Shown piece by piece: positions 50,166-59,672 of a DNA stretch of 64,000 bases (position 1 is its first letter; each line of letters begins with the position of its first letter). Source of the DNA: Drosophila miranda (taxonomy: Eukaryota > Arthropoda > Insecta > Diptera > Drosophilidae); NCBI RefSeq assembly GCF_003369915.1, contig NC_046675.1, positions 11,966,001 to 12,030,000 of the forward strand. The letters are read 5' to 3'. A program made the position numbers and the translations under genes. The notes under the pieces are model-generated. The model did no database searches, was not told the origin of the DNA, and saw only the letters and a program-made list of their open reading frames with translations.

Positions 50166-50430
50166 CTGAAGTGCATCCCTGGAAGTTGCTGAGGCGCGTG
50201 CAAAGTGTTAATAAATGCAAATAAAATTATTTAAAATGCAAACCAAGAACCCAAGGAAGAAACTGGTAAGTAGAGTGAAAGAAAGAACTAGAATAAATCA
50301 GAACTCTAATTGGACACCTCTCTCTCTTTCTCTCTGTAATTTTTGAGGAATCCAACACTGAACGACTGATAAAAAACATTTGCATTGATTGCACTTTCTT
50401 CATTGAACAATCATTGCTTGTTTCTTCCCT

Positions 50431-50640
50431 CTAGCCTTCGCGGACCACAATTTTCTCCTTGTCGACCTTGACGATTACTGGGTTTTTCTCGCTGCAAAGT
50501 TCCAAAAATATTGTATAGGGTACAGAATGGTTCACCCACATCCACTCAGAAGCGTAATCAACCGTATCCGTCTTGGCCAATCGATCTGCCACAGATGGAA
50601 CAGACACATTAGAGCCTAGCCATCCAAGAGGCTTGCAGTT
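50431..50640 (-). CDS. Orphan C-terminal coding exon or small gene (uncertain)
   Basis: On the minus strand an open frame ends ...DTVDYASEWMWVNHS, VPYTIFLELCSEKNPVIVKV, DKEKIVVREG and a stop at 50431. About 60-65 codons downstream of 50640 look protein-like, with balanced amino acids and a plausible acceptor (CTGTGGCAG) at about 50587. The rest of the long frame is antisense to PH4-alpha exon 1 and probably not real. I do not recognise the family and cannot find an upstream exon or start. It may be the last exon of a gene, a small gene or a fragment. Confidence 0.3.
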   Translation of the reverse strand, partial: NCKPLGWLGSNVSVPSVADRLAKTDTVDYASEWMWVNHSVPYTIFLELCSEKNPVIVKVDKEKIVVREG

Positions 50641-50643
50641 AGA

Positions 50644-52538
50644 ATGATCTCTCCGTACTGGTTGCTTCTGTGTTTGGGCCTTGGGGCTGGGGAGGAGCAG
50701 CACTATGCCACATCGACACGGCACCTGGCCTTCCTGCTCCAGGTGGAGGACGAACTGCTGGCGACTGTGCGTCAGTATGCGGTGGAGCTGCAGCAAAAAG
50801 TGGACACGATGAGAGCGTAGGTTAAAGTGTTTTGGGGCCTTAGAGTTGCTCTATCCGCAGATCCTTTCTTCCAGGCTGCAGGCCGAGTGGATGGCCAGAA
50901 GAGTGGAGGCCAGAGCAGATCCCGTCAGCTATGTGGCCAATCCCTTGAGGAGTCTGCCTCTGATCAGGAGGATGCACGTGGACGCCAGGAAGTGGCTGGA
51001 CTTTGCCCGCCTCGAGGTTGGTCAGGGTGAGAAACTGTCGTTAGGATGATCTCCTCCAGAGGTGCTAACAGATGGCTCTCCGTTCCTGTTTGTAGAGCCC
51101 TTACAGCAGCTGGCGGACTTCGATCTGAGTGGCATCAGCCCAATGGATTTCAAGGAGGCGGCCGACGGTTTGCTGCGCATTCAGGAGATCTACGATCTGG
51201 ATGAGAGAGACATGGCACGTGGAAAACTGCGGCACAAGCATTACAAGTGCGCTTGTCCCCCAGCCACATCCGAGCCACACCCATTAAAACCCCTTTTTTC
51301 CAGTTCCAGGTTGAGCTCCGCAGATTGCCTGGCATTGGGCGTCCATCTGGAGGATCTGCAGAAGGGCCGCCTGTCTGGCAAGTGGCTGGAAGTGGCCCTG
51401 GAGCAGTATGAAGACAAGTGGGAGCCCATTCACAGGCTCCTGCAGGTGGGACGCTCCCAGATCTGGCAGCAATTGGGCCTGACGCTAATCTCGACACGTA
51501 CTTTGAGTCCCACCATCATTTGAGCTCTCTAATGTCTAAGCTCCTCTCTCACCAGATGATCTCCAAGGAAGCCACGCTGCCTTTACAAAGGCCCTGGAGG
51601 AGGCCAGCGAGTCTGAGGACGTGGAGATCGCTCGCCATCTCGCCGAGAATCTGGGCTACCACTTTGTGCACCAGCGCAACTGTCAGGGCAGGAGTCGGCT
51701 GCCGGTGCAATCCTCGCTGCGCTGCCACTACTCCGCAGAGGGATCCGCATTCCTGCGCCTAGCCCCGCTCCGGATGGAGCTGCTCAGCCGGGATCCCCTT
51801 GTGGCCGTCTACCACGAGGTGGTCTCTGCCGCCGAGCAGCGGCATTTGATGCTCCTCAGTGAGTCCCAGTTGCAGCGCCAACGGGGCCACCAGTACGACA
51901 AGATTCGTACATTTGCTAGTGCGTCGGTGGCAGCGAATGCCACGCCCACTGTGGAGCAGCTCCATCGGCGACTCGAGGATATCACAGGACTCGATCTGGC
52001 GGAAAGCGAGCCGCTGAGAATCCTGAACTACGGCATTGGGGGGCAGTACTATATCCACGTGGACTGCGAACAGCCACAGGTACGTGCCCGGCACTTGGTT
52101 GCAGATCCTTCTAACTGAAATCCATCCCCAAAAGACGCACGTGGAGCCCTATCCCAAGGAGTACCGCCTGGCCACCGTTCTACTATACGTGAGTCCTGAA
52201 CTGTCCCTTGAATTTTCCATTGAAACCTTTGATTTTTCTACAGCTCAGTGATGTGCGCCTGGGCGGCTTTACATCCTTTCCCGCTTTGGGCCTGGGCATC
52301 AGGCCCAATCGAGGCTCCGCCCTGGTCTGGCACAATGCGAATAACGCCGGAAACTGTGACTATAGAGCGCTGCATGCTGCCTGCCCGGTGCTGCTCGGCA
52401 CCCGATGGGGTAAGATATAGGCGACTCTTCTTAAATGGAACTCTCATGAGCCTGAATTTCTCCCACCCAAAAACAGTGGCCAGCAAATGGATCAGTGGGT
52501 CAGGAGGCCAGTGGCGCAGGAAACCCTGTCGGAAGTGA
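50644..52538 (+). CDS. Prolyl 4-hydroxylase alpha subunit (PH4-alpha family)
   Basis: ER-luminal 2-oxoglutarate/Fe(II) dioxygenase subunit that hydroxylates proline in collagen-like substrates. Eight exons: 50644-50816, 50875-51026, 51096-51246, 51304-51497, 51556-52079, 52135-52188, 52244-52409 and 52477-52538; frame continuous, 491 aa. Signal peptide MISPYWLLLCLGLGAG; N-terminal P4Ha_N segment to about residue 125; peptide-binding TPR-like segment (YNSRLSSADCLALGVHLEDL); catalytic double-stranded beta-helix at the C-terminus. Iron ligands are HVD (in GGQYYIHVDCE) and the His of ALHAACPV. The Lys ten residues after that His in human P4HA1, which binds 2-oxoglutarate, is Arg here (GTRW). The C-terminus also departs from the usual WLHERGQEFRRPC. 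Donor of exon 4 (GTACTTTG) is weak, so that junction is less certain. Convergent with the Ig gene. Confidence 0.9.
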
Positions 52539-52618
52539 GGGAAAACACAATTCCATTCAGCTTTTCCTTTTTGTTTCACGGTTTTTTTTTTTTTGCTTTT
52601 TTACTTGTTTTGCGATAA

Positions 52619-52624
52619 TTTATT
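52619..52624 (-). terminator. Poly(A) signal of the Ig-domain gene
   Basis: AATAAA on the minus strand, 36 bp closer to PH4-alpha than that gene's own signal, so the two 3' UTRs should overlap. Confidence 0.4.
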
Positions 52625-52654
52625 CAATAATTTTGTCGTTATTTATATTATGAT

Positions 52655-52660
52655 AATAAA
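52655..52660 (+). terminator. Poly(A) signal of the PH4-alpha gene
   Basis: AATAAA on the plus strand, 117 nt after the stop codon. Confidence 0.5.
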
Positions 52661-53064
52661 TTTTATGCACTATTTTATAGTATTCATATTTAATTTATAT
52701 GCAATGTAACATTATGTTCGGGGGAATGGGCTGTGGCTGTGGCTGTGGCTGGGTCTGGGGCTATCCAATTGTCCACTTTGATATTATCCGGGCCAGGGTC
52801 TGTTGGTGGTAATGGTGGGAACAACGCGATTCCTGATACGTATGCAAATGATATCTGGCGCAGGACGGCGCCCTTGGCAGTGGCGAGGATATACACTAAG
52901 GGGAGATTTAACGCAAACGCAAACGCAGAACTCAAATGGAAACGGTAACAGAAACAACAAGAATGCAGGCGATATAGATATCGATGTCGATGTTGTAGTC
53001 GATGTCGATGTCCGAGGGAATCGTGTAGGAATACTTGATTGCCGGCTCTTCTTCAGTTTTGATA

Positions 53065-55334
53065 TCACGCTCCCCCAGGCCGCTGTCGCAGCGGCATCAG
53101 CAGCGGCATCAGCAGCATCAGCATCCACAGCGGCTGCCACGCTGTGTGCCTTCTGGTGGCCACACTCCGTGCCGCATCCTCGAGACCTGCCGCAGAGGGA
53201 GAGACAGAGATACAGATAAGCCATTGCTTCCTCGAATGGGGCACTCCATTATTCTCTTACCTCCAACGAAATTGAGATGATCATCGTTGCTGGCCGCGGC
53301 ACCAGGATGTAGCTTGATTTCTGCAATTTACAAAATATATACGCCCCCAAGGGACCACCACGACCACAAATGAGTAAGGGACATTGGCTACCGCTGTGCA
53401 GAGATTGCGTATACGCACCGTATAACCGCAGTGTGCCCTCGGCACGGCCCAGCGAGTTTGTGCTGACGCAGTGATAGGTGCCCACATCGGAGGGCGAGAA
53501 GGAACGCACCACCAGCAACATGACCCCGCGATAGCCATCGCGCCGCTCCGTTATCCCATACTTGGGCCTGCAAAATGGAGACGGGAGGAGGAGGTGGTGA
53601 TGGAATGCGGTTCAGTTGGGTACAAGCCCCACAAATGTTGGCAGTTCCTTACCCATCGAGCAGCATTTCGGGTCCTGGCGACCCAGACTCCAGACTCGCT
53701 GTGGAGACGCTGGCGAACCCATTCGAGGTCCGCGCGCCCTTCAGCCAGTAGGAGACGGGCGAGGGCGAGGCCTCCACCTGGCATTCCAGCTGCACATCGG
53801 AGCCCAGCGGCGTGCCGAGCAGTTGGCTGGGGGCACGCACCATGGGCGCAACTGTACAGTGGTGGAGAATATTGAATCGAAAAATATTGATATATTCCAT
53901 TAAATCGATAAATAATCGACTACTTACATTGCACACTGAGCGATACGCGTTTGCTGACTGCCGGTGGTACATCATTGGAGGCAATGCACAGGTAGGCGCC
54001 CATCTGGCGCCTCTCCAGACGAAGCAATCTCAAAGAAGAGCCGTTGTAGGACTCCACTAAAGAAACAACGTCCAAATGTATCAACACATCAAATACAAGA
54101 ATAGAGTACAGACCTTTCATCAGCTCACGACTGCCTGGCTTTCGTATGAGTATCATTTCGCCATCCTCCCGTCGCCAGATAACGCGGGGCAGAGGATTGC
54201 CAGTGGCCTTGCAGGTGAGCGTGGCATCCTCGCCCTCCTGCACGGCCATATCAGCGGAGGAATCCTCATTGATAATGTCAGGTGGGACTATTATAGAAGC
54301 AGTGGATCATTAACATATGCTATATGAGAGAAATTGTCTCATTGCAAGACAAACCTTGAACATCGATGCATCCGACTTGCTTCTTCATGGGACTCGTGTT
54401 GATCTGGCACATATAGCAGCCTCGATCGCTCTCACGCAGCTTGCTGATCTTCAGTTTCCATCTGGAAGTGGTCCAAAGAATATAGGTAATCCATGTCAAA
54501 GGAGTCTCTTCTACAACTTACGTGTGCATATCTTGGTGCATGACACTGATCCTCGCATTGTGGGTGACCACACGGCCTTGCAGGGCCAGCACAGTTTGAT
54601 CGGAGGCCCTTAACCAGCCCACCTGTTTGGAGTATATCATAAATGCCCTGGAAGCTCTACAGAGATCTTCGAAGCTTACCTTGTTCTTGCCTAGATTTCG
54701 TACTGAACACGCGAGTATGGCCTCCCGTCCAGCCGGATATGTCACATTGTTGATGAAGCCAATGAACTCTGGGTCGGGATCCAATTGAGAGTTGCTCTCT
54801 GTGGGGATATAGTATGGGACTTAGTTGATTAACTGATACAAAAAACGGTCTATATCTATCTTCATTTATTTTCATTTTTGTATAGATAAAGAAACATTTA
54901 AAATGGTAGAAAACATCAACTTGGCCTCGTTGTAAATCCAGTTACAGCCATTATATCGACATGAATGAAAAATCCTATGAAAGATTAGACAATTCTCTTT
55001 ACAAACCATTAATATTTTTTGATATCGGCGCTTTAAATGCCCCGTGAAAATAATGAAAGCTCGGTAAGTCACCAGACAGCGGTTTTTGAATTTTTAAAAA
55101 AGTTTCTGGGGTTACTTTGCTAATTCTAAGCCTGAGGATGTGATCTACTCATTAAAGCTTACAACCTAATTTTCGTTTCGTGAACGATAGAAGCTCTAGC
55201 ATGGCTTCTGCAGTACCCATTACACCCGTTTTTGCCCACTTACCGTGATGCTGATTCTGTGCAACGGCATTGCCGCATTTTGTGGCCATTATCAAAATGA
55301 CAAACAGCGCCGGCGATAGCAGTAGCTTCTCCAT
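53065..55334 (-). CDS. Three-Ig-domain cell-surface protein (DIP/Lachesin/Amalgam family)
   Basis: Neuronal-type adhesion or recognition protein. Ten coding exons (minus strand): 55334-55244, 54798-54680, 54622-54522, 54461-54355, 54287-54114, 54056-53928, 53851-53653, 53567-53419, 53320-53261 and 53186-53065; frame continuous, 416 aa. Signal peptide MEKLLLSPALFVILIMATKCG. Ig1: VTYPAGREAILACSV ... VGWLRASDQTVLAL ... RGCYMCQI. Ig2: GEDATLTCKATGNPLPRVIW ... GAYLCIASNDVPP. Ig3: GSDVQLECQVEASPSPVSYW ... GTYHCVSTNSLGRAEG. This order, and the VGWLRA and GxYxCQINTSP motifs, are those of fly DIPs, partners of Dpr proteins. The C-terminus has a short hydrophobic run (LWMLMLLMPLLMPL) suiting a GPI signal, although a basic tail (RQRPGGA) follows. 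Which DIP/Lachesin member this is cannot be settled by eye. Confidence 0.9.
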
Positions 55335-55709
55335 ATTGTTGTTATCCTTTGTTTTTGCTTTTGTTTTTGTCGTTGTGGTTCAGTTATTTGCAGCAGCAGC
55401 AGCACCGGCAGCAGCAGCTGCTGTTTCTCTTCCAATTTTCTCTTACTGTTTCTCTCTCTTTGTTTTTGTGTTATTTTATGGGTATTTTAGTTGTTTTTTT
55501 CGCCCTGTTTGTTGTTTGGGGTCTCGTGGCAATTTCTATTTCTATTTCTATTTGCATTTGAATGCGAATTTCTATTTTCAATTGCAAGCCTCGATTGCGA
55601 TTTCTATTTACCGCGTGTTTGTGCCAATTGGGCTTTGATTTCCAGCTGCCTGCACCACATCCACATCCATGGCAGTGCCTTTGCCACCCGCTGCGGCAGC
55701 CGCCGACAT
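55335..55709 (-). other. Probable 5' UTR part of the Ig gene's first coding exon
   Basis: 375 nt between the predicted acceptor and the start codon. It holds a (TTTCTA)n-like run at about 55530-55560 and (CAG)n runs at about 55390-55425. Confidence 0.45.
55608..55709 (-). CDS. Upstream ORF (33 aa) in the Ig gene's 5' UTR
   Basis: The exon carrying the Ig-gene start codon probably begins at 55709, where the acceptor TTTACTTGCAG is followed immediately by ATG. This opens a 33-codon frame (MSAAAAAGGKGTAMDVDVVQ and so on) that ends at 55608, 273 nt before the main start. It is in frame with, but terminated before, the main protein. It may damp translation; whether it is translated is unknown. 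Confidence 0.4.
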   Translation of the reverse strand: MSAAAAAGGKGTAMDVDVVQAAGNQSPIGTNTR

Positions 55710-58700
55710 CTGCAAGTAAACAGAATGGGAGCAAAAAACATCAAAATCTAAATCAAAATCGGAATGGAATGGAATGGAATGGTATGAAAATCGCAATGGG
55801 GTATATGGGCTAAAGAGGAATCGGAATCATCGGCTTAAATTTATTTCAACGATAAAGTGAAGGCGAAAAACAGAAATCGAGCACAAAAGCCTGTTCAATT
55901 TGAGTGCACCCAAAGGGTGGGCGGGTGCGGGTAGGTGGCCACTGCCACTGCCCCGGGGCAGTGTGGGGGCGTGGACACGCCCATCGCTAACTTGATTATC
56001 AAGCGTTGCAACAAATTTCACGTTTTACGTTGCCTGCTTTTAGGAGCATCCAATATGGCTGCCGGGTAAGCTCAATCTCTCTCGCTCTCGCTCTCTCTCT
56101 GCCGTTCGGTCTCTCTTTCTTCCTTTTTCTGGGTGCTTTCTCCCGCCTCAACCTCGACACAAAGTAAAAGGCAAATGCAATTTTCAACACAAACAAAAAT
56201 TTATGACTCGACAGCATCCTCGGTCCGTCCATCCAGGCCAGGGCCCCCGTTTCAGAAGTTGCAATAAAAGAAAAGCCCCGCTCCTCCGTTCTACCAGCAG
56301 CGGAACGGAACAAGGAACACGGAACACGGAAAAGCGGCTAAAAAGGCGCCAGGCAGAGGTGCAAAATATGAATGTAAATATTAAAAAAGTTCCAAGGCGC
56401 AGAAACTAACGAGGTGTTCGCTCATTTGTAGCTCCCCCAAACCCGCCACAAAGCTCTGATCTCCCCACCCCAACCCGGGCACCCCTTTTACATACCGCCT
56501 GCCTGCCACATTTCGACGCGCTGTAATTTAATTTCAGTGTGAAATTGAGCGCTCTCCTAATAGTAAATTTGCACTAAACCAGTTAGCAAGTCTCCTCCTT
56601 CGCCTCCTCCACCGTTGCGGCGCTGTCTTGTAAAACTTTTGACGAGGTGTCAATGCGATGCCCCGAGCACGGGGACGCCACGGAGCAAGCTTCGATGCGG
56701 AGCATCATGCCAGGAGATTGTCTGGAGGAGCTGGAGACGGTGACATTCAAGAGGCGGAAATGTGATTTACTTATTAAATTAGAGTTGCAGAATGCACTAG
56801 GGTTGGGATGCGAAGCGAAGGGATGCACTTAAACTTGTAGATGGAACAGCTTGCCGGGGGGGCCAACAGCTCCTTGGACTTGGGCCGTGTAAGGGGCGTA
56901 GGTGAGCGGCAACAATCCTCGCATCACCTAAGTGGATTAGCTTATGGCTATTCAATTTAGTAGTTTTTCACCGCTCACTTGAGAGCTTATTGTCTCATTT
57001 TTCAAATGGATTACGGCCACAGATAAAAACAAAAGACTTTGTCGAAATGATTACTTGTTAGATGCATCTCATCTCTCCTATAAATGATAGGAATCAAGGA
57101 TTAGGGAATCTTTTTTAGTCGAATGATTTGCCTTGGGAGATATTTGTAGTTTACGGCTGCAGGCCGAGGGAGCGCTATAGCATTCTATAGCAATGTCCTA
57201 ATGGGCCACTGAAGTGCTCCACTCGACACAAACTTTTGTCCACAAACGAAAGCAACAAGCTCTAAGTTGAGAGTTATCCTCAAAGGAAGTACTAGCGGAA
57301 GAGAGGGGCTTAAGCGAAGCAGCATTCAATGCAGTTCTAAGTAATTATTTCCTCTGTACAGTGCCGTATTTTGTGAGCATTGTTTATCAAGGATCATAGG
57401 ACCATGTTTAGCCTGTATTTGGGAGAAATTCGTTTAATGCCGAAGTTGATCGCGTTCGTATTCAAGAAGAAACAAAAACAAAGTCCCAAACGATGTCCTT
57501 GGTAGGGAAATAAAACAGACAGAACAAGTGATAATCTCATTATGCTTTGGCCTGTGGACACTCACTCAGCAAATGGTCTTTTGCCTGCCTCTCAGGCACC
57601 AGTCATTCGTTTGTCTTCAAGGACAACAGGATTACTCATTCTTGACTTATTCTTGACTTATTTTTTATGGCATCCTTACTGCCATTCCGTCTGTTGATGT
57701 TTCTGTTTTTTCCCTGTTTGTTTTATGAATTTTCGCAGCAATTTAACAAGCATTTCCACGGCTCTGTTGCAGCGTTGCACCGCCTTACGGCCAATCACTG
57801 ACTTTTAACGTTGGGTATTTTCCAATTGAATGACTTCTTTCAATGTCTGCTGCTCTTCAGAATGCGCCAATAAGGGGGATCAGCTATTGAGAAAAGTCTA
57901 TGCCGGGTGTATACAGTTAATTTGCAGCATTTATCTGAAGCGATTCCCTCCTGATTGCTGCTCACCCGCCTGGCAGACAACATTTGCATTAGCACTCAAA
58001 AGAAGGAATATTTAAGAGCGTCCCACAGTGCGAAAATAAATAAATTTGCTGTGTAAACAGAAGCGAACGCAAAGCGAGCAAAGGAGAGCAAACAAAACAC
58101 ACAGAAAAAAACAAAAAAAATAAAATAAAAAATAAAATAAACTAAAAAACATGACAAAAAGCTGCGCCCATCAAATGAAAAGAAGAAACTGCAAATCAGC
58201 GCAGTTGCAGCCAAAGGTAAACTTCAGGCTGGCTAACAGAGAGAAAGCGTAGAAAGCACGGAGCGGCTGAGAGCGGCTGAGAGCGGCGGGAAGAAAGCGA
58301 AGCCCGACAAGTGGCAGAGTGAGGTCGGAAGGGAGCAAAAGGCGACAGCAAAGCGAACTAACACAGCGGAAAAGCCTTTTGAAGTTCTACTGCTACACAC
58401 ACCAGCACTAGGAGCAGCAGCAGCAGGAGCAGGACCAAGAGCAGGGGCAGGACAAAGCACAAAAACAAGAGAAAACGCTATAGTCGAGTGCCTCGACAAT
58501 AAGATACCCGGTACCCAGAGGAGGCCGTTAGAGTTGAGACTCTCAAATTTTCTGGGTGCTTTTGGCATTTCCCTCTGTTGCATCGCTGCCTAATTTGGTC
58601 TGTAACTTCTATGGTTTCCGAAAACGAGAAGCTTTAGCCTCAATGCAGGTCTATAACGACTCGATTTTTATACGTTTCCTGCAATACAATATTCCCTTGG

Positions 58701-59188
58701 AATCCGAAAAGTCCTGGGTATAACAAAAGAGCGATGACGACGATGGCGACAACGTCAGCAACGCGTCGCTGGTGGCGGACAGCAGGCGTCCTAAGCTAAA
58801 CGGATGAGGACGAGGGGCATGGGTAACGTGGGGCCAGGGAGCACCGCCTGGGTCAGGTCAGTCGTGCAGGCAAATGGCGAAATGTTCGGCAAAGCAATTT
58901 GACTTAAAAATGCTTAGCACTTGCATATCCTGGCAATGGCGACAACCCCAGTGTCCTCCGTCCCCATTCGTTGCCGTCCGTCAGCTAAATAGGGACAACA
59001 AAAGGCGATGACTGAAGCAATGGCAACGGCGAAAGCGACAAGGACAAGGCACTGCTGAAGGCAGCAAATAAGGAGAGTAGAGCCTTAAAGGATCACGAGC
59101 TGTGAGTGCGCTTAAGCTCATTTATTTAAATTAAAACAAACACTGCAGGCAGAAAGGCAGTGCAGTGTAGGACAGTGTACGCAAACAA

Positions 59189-59344
59189 CTACACTAGCAA
59201 AAAAAATAAGTTTTTTCTGAATTCTATTCTTATTTCAATGAATAGGATTGATTGATTCTTAGATATGCACTTTATCCCTTTTTTTATTTTATAAAAAACT
59301 TTATTAGGGCGATTTTGTGTTGGCTTCTTTTTTTCCGAGTGTAG
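59189..59344. mobile_element. MITE-like relic, 156 bp, TA-flanked
   Basis: The left end CTACACTAGCAAAAAAAATA and the right end, read in reverse complement, CTACACTCGGAAAAAAAGAA are inverted repeats; the flanking TA fits a TA-target element. It shares ends and length with 2723-2874. Non-coding. Confidence 0.5.
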
Positions 59345-59640
59345 TTGATTGCAGTGGAGAGGCGGACAGTGTAAAGTGTTGGCGACCTGGTGGGGGGGCA
59401 GAGGCAAAGCGGAGTAGATTGGAGTGGAGTGTGGGCGCGGCTAAGCCGCCAAAGCATTGCCTCAGTACATACATTGTGCATGGCCTCCCTCCCTCCTTCT
59501 ACCCCTCTCTCTTCCTTTCTTTTCGTCTCTGTCTATGTGTGTGCCTTTAGGGCATATGAGTGTATCTGTGTGTGAGGAACTTTGGCAACATTTCCGATTG
59601 CCAGGACCAGAGTGCCAGGGACAGAGGGATCCGGGGACAG

Positions 59641-59672
59641 GTCCCGGACCGGACCGGACCGGACCGGACGGG
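59641..59672. repeat. (GGACC)n pentanucleotide repeat
   Basis: Five to six GGACC/GGACG units in a row. Confidence 0.85.

Noticed and set aside
50227-50268. Short frame ATGCAAACCAAGAACCCAAG ending at a donor GTAAGT, as a first exon of PH4-alpha
   Set aside because: It may be a 5' UTR exon spliced to 50641, but the frame would stop at once; not supported as coding.
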